Shown here one piece after another: positions 29,805 to 38,566 of a stretch of 64,000 nt of DNA (position 1 is the first letter of the stretch; every line of letters begins with the position of its first letter). Location: assembly GCF_014652215.1 (NCBI RefSeq), contig NZ_BMYJ01000003.1, positions 186,001-250,000 of the forward strand. The letters run 5' to 3'. A program made the position numbers and the translations under genes. The notes below the pieces were generated by a model. That model searched no databases. It saw only the letters and a list, made by a program, of their open reading frames with translations, and was not told the DNA's origin. This DNA comes from Neogemmobacter tilapiae. GTDB lineage: Bacteria; Pseudomonadota; Alphaproteobacteria; Rhodobacterales; Rhodobacteraceae.

Positions 29805-30690
29805 TCGCCAGATGATCCTCCCCGGCGTCGGGGCCGACGGACAGGCGCGGCTGGCGGCCGCCCGTGTCCTGATCGTCGGAGCGGGGGGCCTTGGCTGTCC
29901 CTGTCTTTCGGCGCTGGCCGGGGCGGGGGTCGGACGGATTACCCTGGTCGATCCCGATGTGGTCGAGGCCACGAACCTACATCGTCAGTTACTGTACCTT
30001 CCCGGTGACATCGGCCAGCCCAAGGTCCAAGTCGCGGCCCAGCGCGCCATGGCCCAGAACCCGGATGTGCAGGTCATGCCGGTGATGACCCGATTGACGC
30101 CCGACAACCTGCCCGATCTGGCCCGATCCCAAGACCTGCTGATCGACGGTGCCGACAGTTTCGCCGTCACCTATGCCCTCTCCGACCATGCCCGCAGCAC
30201 CGACCAGCCGCTGTTCAGTGCCTCGGCCGTTGGATTGGCGGGTTATGCCGGCGGCTTTTGCGGCGGTGGGCCGTCTTATCGCGCCGTCTTTCCCGAACCG
30301 CCGAACGCGGGCGCCACCTGTGACACGGCAGGGGTTCTTGGGCCGGTCCCCATGATGCTCGGCACAGCTTTGGCCCAAATGGCGCTGGCCCATATCCTTC
30401 GTCTCGCACCTTCGCCCATTGGCCGAATGCTCACGCTCGATTTCGCCACGGCGCGTTTCGACAGTTTCCGCTTTGACGAAGCTCCCGAACCAGAGCGTTC
30501 CATCCCCTTCATCGGCCCCCGATCCCGGCGATCCGGCGACATGTTCATCGACCTCCGCCACCAGACCCTGCCCCATATCCTGCCCAAGGCACGGCTTATT
30601 CTGGCTTGCCGCAGCGGCTTGCGCGCTTGGCGCATGGCCGAAACGCTGTCCCATCCCGACATCGCCCTTCTGGCCCTTGGCGATGACTGA
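29794..30690 (+). CDS. thiF: ThiS adenylyltransferase ThiF with a short rhodanese-like tail
   Basis: A 298-residue E1-like enzyme: ATP loop GAGGLGCPCLSALAGAG (about 29-45), catalytic Arg in NLHRQLLYLPGDIGQPK and the conserved Cys C176 in ATCDTAGVLGP. It activates the ThiS C-terminus. Family members usually carry two CxxC zinc pairs; here the first pair position reads PSYRAVFPEPP, with Ser161 and Ala164 where PCYRC is usual. The last 50 residues resemble a cut-down rhodanese with C272 in LACRSGLRAW, which may pass sulfur to ThiS. ATG 29794 lies 11 nt inside thiE. Confidence 0.88.
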   Translation: MRYNRQMILPGVGADGQARLAAARVLIVGAGGLGCPCLSALAGAGVGRITLVDPDVVEATNLHRQLLYLPGDIGQPKVQVAAQRAMAQNPDVQVMPVMTRLTPDNLPDLARSQDLLIDGADSFAVTYALSDHARSTDQPLFSASAVGLAGYAGGFCGGGPSYRAVFPEPPNAGATCDTAGVLGPVPMMLGTALAQMALAHILRLAPSPIGRMLTLDFATARFDSFRFDEAPEPERSIPFIGPRSRRSGDMFIDLRHQTLPHILPKARLILACRSGLRAWRMAETLSHPDIALLALGDD

Positions 30691-31444
30691 AACCCTGCTT
30701 CTCATCGGCGGCATCGATTCAGGCGCCGGGGCCGGTCTCTTGCGCGATCACGCCACCGCGCTGTCACTGGGACTCTCGGTGCGGGTCGTAGTTACTGCAC
30801 TAACCGCGCAAAATGATTGCGGTGTGCGGTCCGTCAACTTCACCAATCCCACCATGATCGCGGCCCAGATCGTGGCAGCCGTCGAGGCTGGGCCTATTGC
30901 CGCCGTCAAGATCGGAATGCTTGGCAACGCCGGGATTGTCCGGGCGGTCGAGGCCGCCTTACCCAATTGTCCCATTGTACTGGATCCGGTACTCAGCAGC
31001 ACGTCGGGCCACAGCCTGCTTGATCCGTCCGGCCTGCTGTGTCTCCGTCGCATGATCCCCAAAGTTTCGGTTCTAACACCCAACCTGCCTGAACTTGCGC
31101 TTCTGTCGGGACAGCCCCAACCACAATCGGCCGAACTGGCCGAATCCTTGGCAAGGGCTTGGCCCATCGCTGTCCTTGTCAAAGACGGGCACGGCGCAGG
31201 CCATACAAGCACCGACTATCTTTTTCAGCCAAACTGTCCGGCGCTGACCCTACCCGCCCCGCGCCAGCGTCAAAGCCGACGTGGCACGGGTTGCACATTG
31301 GCGACCGCTTTGGCGTGCGGCTTAGCGCAGGGATTGTCGTTGGAAGCGGCGGCGCGAAAGGCAAAGCTGGCGGTGGGCACCTATCTTTCGTCGATAGTAC
31401 CTGCCGTCGATTGCCACGACAAATCCGTTGACAGCTCGGCATGA
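30683..31444 (+). CDS. thiD: Hydroxymethylpyrimidine (phosphate) kinase ThiD
   Basis: A 253-residue ribokinase-fold kinase: LLLIGGIDSGAGAGLLRD at the N-terminus, VVTALTAQND, IVLDPVLSSTSGH, VLTPNLPELALLSG and the anion hole RRGTGCTLATAL. It phosphorylates HMP-P to HMP-PP for ThiE. ATG 30683 overlaps thiF by 8 nt; the longer open frame runs inside thiF and is not credible. Last gene of the thi operon. Confidence 0.94.
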   Translation: MTETLLLIGGIDSGAGAGLLRDHATALSLGLSVRVVVTALTAQNDCGVRSVNFTNPTMIAAQIVAAVEAGPIAAVKIGMLGNAGIVRAVEAALPNCPIVLDPVLSSTSGHSLLDPSGLLCLRRMIPKVSVLTPNLPELALLSGQPQPQSAELAESLARAWPIAVLVKDGHGAGHTSTDYLFQPNCPALTLPAPRQRQSRRGTGCTLATALACGLAQGLSLEAAARKAKLAVGTYLSSIVPAVDCHDKSVDSSA

Positions 31445-31463
31445 TTCGCGCATTTCTAAGGTA

Positions 31464-31477
31464 GGAAAAGGTTTTCC
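31464..31477. promoter_or_regulatory. Candidate LacI-type operator before the GH127 operon
   Basis: GGAAAAGGTTTTCC is an inverted repeat (GGAAAA/TTTTCC) 138 nt upstream of the binding-protein start. Size and symmetry fit LacI operators, apart from GG rather than the usual CG centre. It is the only such palindrome I see in the 170-bp gap and is assigned by proximity to the LacI protein of this operon. Confidence 0.45.
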
Positions 31478-31614
31478 GATCGCAGAATCGCAGCTTTCAA
31501 GCCAAATCTCGCAGGAGGGCGGGTTTTGGTGGCGGTGGTGTCTTGCCCGGCGAAACCGGACCGCAAATGGGAGAAACGCCGCCGGGCGAACCGGGCGGTA
31601 TGGGAGGATATGCC

Positions 31615-32862
31615 ATGAAGACCATGCTCCCCCGGTTTGGCCGGGGATTGATGACTTGTGCCTTGGCGCTGGCCACGGCAACACCGCTGATGGCCGAAGA
31701 CCTGACCATGTGGGTGCGCGAAAGTGCGGCTGATCCGGGCACCCTGATGGTGAACCTGTGGAACAGCACGCATGATAACAAAATCACGCTGACCGCGATT
31801 CCCGACAACCAGCTTGTCACCAAACTGGCGACCAGTTCGCAAACGGGCGATGCGCCGGATCTGGTGTCGTTCGACCTGATCTATATGCCCGACTTCATGA
31901 AGGCGGGGCTGCTGACAGATCTGACAGAACAACTGGCCGCCGATGGGAACTATGCGACTCATATCCAAGCCTATAAGGACATTGCCACCTATGAGGGCAA
32001 GACCTTTGGCGTGGGCTTTACCCCCGATGTGTCGGTGCTGGCCTGGAACAAGGATCTGTTCCGTCAGGCCGGGCTTGACCCGGAAAAGCCGCCGCAGACC
32101 ATTGCGGAAATTCACGAAATGGCCACGAAAATCCGCGCCATCGGGCCGGATACCTATGGCTTCTACTTCTCGGGCTCTTGCCCCGGCTGCAATATCTTTG
32201 TGACCTCGCCCCTGATGGTGGCGGGTGGGGCCAAGATCCTGCCGAAAGACGCGAACGATACGGCGCTGGATGGTGAGGCGATCAAGGTCGTCCTGGAAAC
32301 CTATAAGGCGATGTGGGAGGAGGGTCTGATCCCCGAAAGCGCCGAAGTCGATACAGGCGCGAATTTCGTGTCAGCCTTTGTGGGCGGCAATATCGGCATC
32401 GCGGGCACCGGCGGTTTTCTGATCAGCCTGATGGAGCGGGAACATCCCGATTTCGACTATGGCCTCACACTACTGCCGGGGTTGGAACCGGGGCAAGTCT
32501 CGGGCTTTGTCGGCGGTGACGTGGTGGCGATCCCGGCGAACGGCAAAAACGAAGCGGCGGCGCGGGAATTCGTGACCTGGGTTCTGTCGGACGAGGCGCA
32601 GTTGGAAGGTCTCGCCAAGAATTCGATCCTGACCACCCGCACCGATCTGGCCGACAACGAATACGCCCAGAACCCCAAGGTTCAGGTGACGGCGCAGGCC
32701 TTGGCCGCTGGCTATGTGCCGTGGGTGTTCCACTTTGCCGATATGGTGAACTCGGACAGCTCTCCTTGGATCACCATGCTGCAAACGGCGATCTTTGATG
32801 GCGATGTCGATGGCGCCATTGAAACCGCCCGCGCCGAGATGATGGCGATCGTGCAGCGCTAA
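31615..32862 (+). CDS. Sugar ABC transporter substrate-binding protein (family 1)
   Basis: A 415-residue exported binding protein with a signal peptide ending ATPLMAED. It shows the family-1 pattern: AEDLTMWVRESAADPG, DAPDLVSFDLIYMPDFMKAG, GKTFGVGFTPDVSVLAWNKD and AAAREFVTWVLSDEAQ. GGGAGG lies about 8 nt before ATG 31615. It heads an operon with two permeases, a LacI regulator, a GH127 enzyme and the ATPase, so the ligand is probably an L-arabinofuranose-containing oligosaccharide. Confidence 0.9.
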   Translation: MKTMLPRFGRGLMTCALALATATPLMAEDLTMWVRESAADPGTLMVNLWNSTHDNKITLTAIPDNQLVTKLATSSQTGDAPDLVSFDLIYMPDFMKAGLLTDLTEQLAADGNYATHIQAYKDIATYEGKTFGVGFTPDVSVLAWNKDLFRQAGLDPEKPPQTIAEIHEMATKIRAIGPDTYGFYFSGSCPGCNIFVTSPLMVAGGAKILPKDANDTALDGEAIKVVLETYKAMWEEGLIPESAEVDTGANFVSAFVGGNIGIAGTGGFLISLMEREHPDFDYGLTLLPGLEPGQVSGFVGGDVVAIPANGKNEAAAREFVTWVLSDEAQLEGLAKNSILTTRTDLADNEYAQNPKVQVTAQALAAGYVPWVFHFADMVNSDSSPWITMLQTAIFDGDVDGAIETARAEMMAIVQR

Positions 32863-32868
32863 GGCATC

Positions 32869-32897
32869 GGGTCGCCCCTTTGCGGGGCGGCCCTTTT
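32869..32897 (+). terminator. Attenuating hairpin after the binding-protein gene
   Basis: GGGTCGCCCC (32869-32878) pairs with GGGGCGGCCC (32884-32893; one G-U pair) and is followed by TTTTC. It lies within the operon between binding protein and permease and may lower downstream expression. Confidence 0.75.
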
Positions 32898-32911
32898 CAA
32901 AGGGGATGGCG

Positions 32912-33784
32912 ATGAAGATCAAGCGGAACGGATGGGTGGGGCTGGCGTGGTTGTCGCCGACGCTGCTGTTCGTCAGCGTCTTTGTGCTGTGGCCGATGGT
33001 CCATCTGGTCTGGCTGTCCTTCACCTCCACCTCGCTTTTGGGCGGCGGCGAATGGGTCGGGTTCAAGAATTACACCACCGCCTTCAACGATCCGAAATTC
33101 TGGGCGGCCTTTCGCTTTACCCTGCTTTACACCGTGATCCTGACCCCCATCCTGATGGGCCTAGGCTTTGCGCTGGCCTTGCTTGTGTCCCCGAACACAC
33201 CGCTGCGGCGGGTGACGCGGACCGTCACCTTTCTGCCGGTGGTTATTGGCTTGGCTTCTTCCAGCCTGCTGTGGTTCTGGCTGTTTGACCAACAGGTTGG
33301 GCTGTTCAACCGTTTGCTGGTGGATCTGAACATTCTTTCGCAACCACTGGTCTGGTTCCGCAAGGTTGATACGGCGATGATTGCGGTGATCATTTCGGTG
33401 ACATGGAAGGTGGTGGGCTTTGGCATGATCCTGATCATGGCGGGCATCCAGTCCATCCCTTCCGACCTGTTCGAGGCGGCACGGATCGACGGGGCCAGCC
33501 TTTGGCTGCGCGTGCGGCGGATCATCCTGCCCTTGGCGCTGCGGTCGATCCTGATGGCGACGGTGCTGTCGGTGATTGGTTCGATGCTGGCCTTTGACCA
33601 ATTCTACCTGATGACGGGGGGCGGGCCGCGCGGTAAGACCTTTACCTCGGTCTACTGGATTTATCAGAACAGTTTCGTGCGCTTTGATCTGGGCTATGGC
33701 GCGGCTTTGTCGGTCATCCTGATGCTGGTCATCATGGCGATGACGGCGCTGCAATTAACGCTGCAATCGCGGGGCAAAGCATGA
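32912..33784 (+). CDS. Sugar ABC transporter permease (MalF/UgpA type)
   Basis: A 290-residue permease with six hydrophobic segments, LAWLSPTLLFVSVFVLWPMVH at the start and the EAA loop SDLFEAARIDGASLWLRVRR. AAAGGGG is correctly spaced for ATG 32912; ATG 32906 lies against it. It pairs with the next permease (ATGA overlap) to form the sugar channel. Confidence 0.92.
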   Translation: MKIKRNGWVGLAWLSPTLLFVSVFVLWPMVHLVWLSFTSTSLLGGGEWVGFKNYTTAFNDPKFWAAFRFTLLYTVILTPILMGLGFALALLVSPNTPLRRVTRTVTFLPVVIGLASSSLLWFWLFDQQVGLFNRLLVDLNILSQPLVWFRKVDTAMIAVIISVTWKVVGFGMILIMAGIQSIPSDLFEAARIDGASLWLRVRRIILPLALRSILMATVLSVIGSMLAFDQFYLMTGGGPRGKTFTSVYWIYQNSFVRFDLGYGAALSVILMLVIMAMTALQLTLQSRGKA

Positions 33785-34641
33785 CCATCGCCCTGCCCGC
33801 CCGCCCGCTGAAACGCCGCGCCCATGGCTGGCTGATCACCGCCATCTGCATTGCCGTCATCGCGCTGATGCTGCTGCCTTTGGTCATGTCTACACTGGCA
33901 TCGCTGCGGCCCTTGGCAGAAACCTCGGCCACGCCGCCCAGCTATCTGCCCTCGTCCCTGAGCCTAGAGAATTACCGCAAGGTGGCGGAATATCAGCAAG
34001 GCATCTGGGTCTATGTAAAGAACTCGGCCGTGGTGGCGGGCATGGCAATTGTCATCTGTCTGGCGCTGTCGGTGCCGGCCGGTTTCGCCCTGGCCCGCTT
34101 TCCCGTGCCGGGGAAAGAGGTGCTGTTCCTGATCATCCTCGCCTCGATGATGGTGCCCTATCAGGCGCTTTTGGTGCCGATGTTCCTGATGTTTTCCAAA
34201 CTGGGCCTAACCGCCAGCCCCTTGGGTCTGGCGATCCTGCACGCCGTGCTGCAACTGCCCTTTTCCGTCTATCTCATGCGCAACAGTTTTGAGGCGATCC
34301 CCAAGGAATTGGAGGAAGCGGCGCGTGTCGATGGAGCCTCAACCGCGTTCCAGCTGCGCCGTGTGTTCATGCCGCTCGCGATGCCCGGCATGGTCACGGT
34401 GGCACTGTTCGCCTTTATCGCCAGCTGGAACGAATTCATTGGGGCCCTGATCCTGATGAACACCGAAAGTGCCTTTACCGTGCCGATCATGCTGACTGGC
34501 GTTGTGTCAGGGGATTTTGGCGCTGTGGATTGGGGTGCTTTACAAGCCTCGGTCATCGTCTCGATTTTGCCCTGTCTGGCCGTCTATCTTGCCTTGCAGA
34601 AATATTATGTTTCGGGGCTTTTGGCGGGGGCAGTGAAATGA
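33781..34641 (+). CDS. Sugar ABC transporter permease (MalG/UgpE type)
   Basis: A 286-residue permease with six hydrophobic segments, the EAA loop KELEEAARVDGASTAFQLRR and C-terminal YVSGLLAGAVK, typical of MalG-like subunits. It overlaps the upstream permease and the LacI gene. Confidence 0.93.
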   Translation: MTIALPARPLKRRAHGWLITAICIAVIALMLLPLVMSTLASLRPLAETSATPPSYLPSSLSLENYRKVAEYQQGIWVYVKNSAVVAGMAIVICLALSVPAGFALARFPVPGKEVLFLIILASMMVPYQALLVPMFLMFSKLGLTASPLGLAILHAVLQLPFSVYLMRNSFEAIPKELEEAARVDGASTAFQLRRVFMPLAMPGMVTVALFAFIASWNEFIGALILMNTESAFTVPIMLTGVVSGDFGAVDWGALQASVIVSILPCLAVYLALQKYYVSGLLAGAVK

Positions 34642-35642
34642 GTGATGGGCGGAATGGTCCTGTAACGATCCATGATGTGGCGCGGGCGGCGGGGGTGTCG
34701 ATTGGCACCGTGTCCAAGGCGTTGAACAACACCGGGTCACTGGCCCCCGCGACGCGGGAAAAGGTGCTGGCGGCGGTCAAGGCGTTGAATTTTCGCCCAA
34801 ACGTGCTGGCGAAAAGTCTGCACACCGGGTTGTCGGGCACGGTGGGGCTGATCTCCAATGACAGTTTCGGACGTTTCACCATGCCCATCATGGAGGGGTT
34901 GGAGGGGGTACTGTCCGAAAACGGCATGGGCGTTTTCATGTGCAATGCGACGGATGATGCCGAACGCGAAAAGGCGCATCTGGAACAGTTACTGGCGAAA
35001 CAGATTGACGGAATCGTGGTGACGTCCCGCCGGGCCGACCGCCGCCCTGCGGTCGATTTGCAGGGCATTGGCCTGCCGGTGATCTATGTGTTTTCACACT
35101 CGGATGATCCCGATGATCTGACGCTTTTGCCCGATGATGAAGGCGGGGCTTTTACCGCCGTCAGCCATCTGATCCAATCAGGCCGCAAGCGGATTGCCCA
35201 TGTCACAGGCCCCGATCATTTTGAGGCGGTGCGTCTGCGGCAAAAGGGCTGGCTTGCGGCCTTGGCCCAGGCGGGTCTGCCCCCCGGCCCCATCCTGCAC
35301 GGCGAATGGTCCGAGGCGCATGGTCGCGCCTTGACCACCGAATTGATGGTCGGTCCCTTTCGCCCGGATGCCATTCTTTGCGGCAACGATCGGATCGCCC
35401 GTGGCGCCGCCGATGCCCTGCGCGAAAGCGGTCTGCGCGTGCCCGAAGATGTGGCCTTGGTCGGCTTTGACAATTGGAAGGTCATGGTCGAGGCCTGCCG
35501 CCCGCCCCTGACCTCAGTCGATATGAATCTGCGCGAGCTGGGGGCCGAAACCGGCCGCCGCATGGTACAGATGATCCGCGGCACCCCCCAATCCGGCACC
35601 ATTCGCCTGCCCTGCAGCCTTGTGCTGCGCGACAGCGCCTGA
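34638..35642 (+). CDS. LacI-family regulator of the GH127 operon
   Basis: A 334-residue regulator with the LacI helix-turn-helix VTIHDVARAAGVSIGTVSKA, hinge region NVLAKSLHTG and a periplasmic-binding-like sensor (GTVGLISNDSFGRFTMPIME; VGFDNWKVMVEACRPPLTSVD). It starts in the permease stop and lies inside the operon, so it is co-transcribed with its likely targets. The inducer is probably arabinose or an arabinoside. The palindrome at 31464 is a candidate site. Confidence 0.92.
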   Translation: MSDGRNGPVTIHDVARAAGVSIGTVSKALNNTGSLAPATREKVLAAVKALNFRPNVLAKSLHTGLSGTVGLISNDSFGRFTMPIMEGLEGVLSENGMGVFMCNATDDAEREKAHLEQLLAKQIDGIVVTSRRADRRPAVDLQGIGLPVIYVFSHSDDPDDLTLLPDDEGGAFTAVSHLIQSGRKRIAHVTGPDHFEAVRLRQKGWLAALAQAGLPPGPILHGEWSEAHGRALTTELMVGPFRPDAILCGNDRIARGAADALRESGLRVPEDVALVGFDNWKVMVEACRPPLTSVDMNLRELGAETGRRMVQMIRGTPQSGTIRLPCSLVLRDSA

Positions 35643-35661
35643 CGCATTCACAGGAGTTTCC

Positions 35662-37545
35662 ATGCGCACCTATGCCTCTGTCCCCTTCTCGCAGGTCAAG
35701 ATCAACGGGCCGTTCTGGTCGGAACGGTTGGAAACCGTGCTGACCAAGACCATCCCCAGCCAATATGCGCAGTTGGAAAAGCACAACATGCTGCGGTCGC
35801 TGAAACTGCCGCAGCCGGTGCCGCCGCTGACCATTCCGCGCAAGCCTGATGGTTTCACGACCGAGATTTTCTGGGACAGCGACATCGGCAAATGGATCGA
35901 AGCCGCGTCCTATGCCCTGTCCCATCGCCGCGACCCGGTGGTCGAGGCGCAGATCGAGGCGATCACCGATGATCTGGAAAAGGCGCAGGCCCCCGATGGC
36001 TATCTGAATTGCTGGTATCAGGAACGCGAGCCGGAAAACCGCTGGACCAACCTGCGCGACAACCACGAACTGTACAACGCCGGGCACCTCCTAGAAGGCG
36101 CGGTCGCCTATTTCCATGCGACGGGCAAAGACCGTCTGCTGGTGGTGATGGAACGCTATATGGACCATGTGGCCAGCGTTTTCGGGCGCGGTCCGGGGCA
36201 GAAACGCGGCTATTGTGGCCACCAAGAGGTGGAACTGGCGCTGGTCAAGGCCTGGCAGGCGACGGGCAAACGCAAGTTTCTGGATCTGGCCACCTACTTC
36301 ATCGACGAACGCGGCGCGCAGCCGCATTACTTTGACATCGAGGCGCAAGCGCGCGGGCAAAAGCCCAGCGACTATGGCCAAGGCACCTATGAATATTCGC
36401 AATCGCATATCCCGGTGCGCGAACAGACCAAGGTGGTAGGCCATGCCGTGCGGGCGATGTATATGTACACCGCGATGGCGGATCTTGCCGCCGAACATGG
36501 CGATGCCGCGCTGAAACGGGCCTGCGAGGTGCTGTGGCGCGACGTGACCGAAACGCGGATGTATGTCACCGGCGGCTTTGGCCCCTCGGCCAGCAACGAA
36601 GGCTTTACGCTGGATTACGATCTGCCGAACGACACTGCCTATGCCGAAACCTGCGCTTCGGTGGCGATGGTGTTCTGGGCGGCGCGGATGCTGAACCTCG
36701 ATTTGGATGGCCAGTATGCCGATATGCTGGAACTGGCGCTTTACAACAATTCGCTGGCCGGGCTTTCGCGGGATGGAACCCAGTATTTCTATGACAACAA
36801 GCTGGAAAGCGACGGCACCCACCGCCGCTGGGATTGGCATCCTTGCCCCTGCTGCACGATGAACGTGGCACGTCTGGTGGCCAGCATCGGGGGCTATGTC
36901 TTTGGCTTGGCAGAACGTGAAGTGGCGATCCACCTGTATGGCGGCGCTTCGGCGACGCTGCCGGTGGCCGGCGGGCAGGTGACGCTGACTGAAACGTCGA
37001 ACTACCCATGGGATGGGGCGATCCGGGTGGCGGTGGAACCGGAAGGAACGGGCGGCTTCACGCTTTCCCTGCGGATTCCGGCTTGGTGCAAGGGCGCGAC
37101 ACTGGCGGTCAATGGCGCGTCTGTGCCGGTCAAGCCCGAACGCGGCTATGCGCGGATCACCCGCGCTTGGGCCAAGGGCGATGTGATTGACCTGAACCTG
37201 CCGATGCAAGCTGAACGTTCTTGGGCCAACCCCGAAGTCAAGGTGGATGTCGGCCGTGTCGCCCTGCGCCGTGGGCCTTTGGTCTATTGCTTGGAACAGA
37301 TCGATCAGACCCTGCCCCTGTCGCGCCTGCGCCTGCCCCGTACGGCCACGCTGTCGGCGCGGTTTGCGCCCGACCTTCTGGGCGGCATCAGCCTGATCGA
37401 AGCCGAAGGTCTGGGTCTGGTGGACAGTCCAGCGTTGTATAGCGACACCCCACCAACTGAGACACCCGCCAAACTGACAGCCGTGCCCTATTACATCTGG
37501 TGCAACCGGGGGGCCAACGCCATGCAGGTCTGGGTGCGCGAATGA
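35662..37545 (+). CDS. Glycoside hydrolase family 127, beta-L-arabinofuranosidase
   Basis: A 627-residue (alpha/alpha)6-barrel hydrolase. Residues matching the zinc site and cysteine nucleophile of HypBA1 are present: E329 and C331 in YAETCASVAM, and C397, C398 in HPCPCCTMNVARLV (C397 being the likely nucleophile). It lacks a signal peptide and so cleaves imported beta-L-arabinofuranosides in the cytoplasm. ATG 35662 follows CAGGAG. Neighbouring uptake genes fit plant-glycoprotein or pectic oligosaccharides as a carbon source. Confidence 0.93.
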   Translation: MRTYASVPFSQVKINGPFWSERLETVLTKTIPSQYAQLEKHNMLRSLKLPQPVPPLTIPRKPDGFTTEIFWDSDIGKWIEAASYALSHRRDPVVEAQIEAITDDLEKAQAPDGYLNCWYQEREPENRWTNLRDNHELYNAGHLLEGAVAYFHATGKDRLLVVMERYMDHVASVFGRGPGQKRGYCGHQEVELALVKAWQATGKRKFLDLATYFIDERGAQPHYFDIEAQARGQKPSDYGQGTYEYSQSHIPVREQTKVVGHAVRAMYMYTAMADLAAEHGDAALKRACEVLWRDVTETRMYVTGGFGPSASNEGFTLDYDLPNDTAYAETCASVAMVFWAARMLNLDLDGQYADMLELALYNNSLAGLSRDGTQYFYDNKLESDGTHRRWDWHPCPCCTMNVARLVASIGGYVFGLAEREVAIHLYGGASATLPVAGGQVTLTETSNYPWDGAIRVAVEPEGTGGFTLSLRIPAWCKGATLAVNGASVPVKPERGYARITRAWAKGDVIDLNLPMQAERSWANPEVKVDVGRVALRRGPLVYCLEQIDQTLPLSRLRLPRTATLSARFAPDLLGGISLIEAEGLGLVDSPALYSDTPPTETPAKLTAVPYYIWCNRGANAMQVWVRE

Positions 37546-38558
37546 CGGATCAGGCCCATGTCCGTCTGACATCGCTGGAAAAGCACTTTGGCGCGTTTCA
37601 GGCGTTAAAGGACATCCAGCTTTCCGTGGAAAAGGGCGAATTCTGTGCTTTGCTGGGGCCTTCGGGCTGCGGCAAATCCACCCTGCTGCGGCTGATCGCC
37701 GGGCTGGAAGAGGCGACTTCCGGCCGGATCGAAATCGCAGGCCGCGATGTCACCATGCTGGAACCCTCCGACAGGCAAATCGCGATGGTGTTCCAGTCTT
37801 ACGCGCTTTACCCGCATATGTCGGTGGCCGAAAACATCGCCTTTTCGCTCGAGGCGGCGGGCGTTCCCAAGGCCAAACGTCTGGCAAAGGCCGCTGAGGC
37901 GGCTGCCCTTTTGCAGCTAGACCAACTGCTGGACCGCAAGCCTGCGGCCCTGTCTGGCGGGCAGCGGCAAAGGGTGGCCATTGGCCGCGCCTTGGTGCGC
38001 GATCCGCAGGTCTTTCTGTTCGATGAACCGCTCTCCAATCTGGACGCTTTGCTGCGCGTCCAGATGCGGATCGAACTGTCGAACCTGCACCGCCAGATTG
38101 GGGCCACGATGATCTATGTCACCCATGATCAGGTCGAGGCGATGACAATGGCCGACAAGATCGTCGTGATGAGCGCGGGTCAGGTGCAGCAGGTCGGCAC
38201 ACCGATGGAACTGTATGACAATCCCGCCAACCGCTTTGTCGCGGGTTTCATCGGCAATCCCGCGATGAGCTTTCTGAACGTGGCAGCCCTGCCCCCTGCC
38301 CTGCGGCCCGCAGGCGCGCAGGAAGTGGGCATCCGCCCCGAACATGTGCAGCTGACCGCGCCGGACGCCCCGCTGCATGGCTCGGTGCGGCTGGTGGAAC
38401 GCTTGGGCAATCAAACCCTGATCCATGTCGAAACCCCCGCCGGGCCCGTCTGCGCCCAAGCGCCGGGCCATGCCACGGCGCGCCTCGGCGAAACCGTTGG
38501 TCTAGCGCTGGAGCCGGGTCGGGCCTTTCTGTTCGACGCGACGGGGCATCGGGTCTGA
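37542..38558 (+). CDS. Sugar ABC transporter ATPase (MalK/UgpC type)
   Basis: A 338-residue ATPase with Walker A GPSGCGKSTLLR, signature [16 protein letters not shown], Walker B VFLFDEPLSNLDA and THDQVEAMTMAD, plus a C-terminal TOBE/OB part (VGIRPEHVQLTAP). It overlaps the GH127 stop (ATGA) and powers the two permeases upstream. The C-terminal domain is slightly short. Confidence 0.93.
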   Translation: MTDQAHVRLTSLEKHFGAFQALKDIQLSVEKGEFCALLGPSGCGKSTLLRLIAGLEEATSGRIEIAGRDVTMLEPSDRQIAMVFQSYALYPHMSVAENIAFSLEAAGVPKAKRLAKAAEAAALLQLDQLLDRKPAALSGGQRQRVAIGRALVRDPQVFLFDEPLSNLDALLRVQMRIELSNLHRQIGATMIYVTHDQVEAMTMADKIVVMSAGQVQQVGTPMELYDNPANRFVAGFIGNPAMSFLNVAALPPALRPAGAQEVGIRPEHVQLTAPDAPLHGSVRLVERLGNQTLIHVETPAGPVCAQAPGHATARLGETVGLALEPGRAFLFDATGHRV

Positions 38559-38566
38559 CCCCTGCC

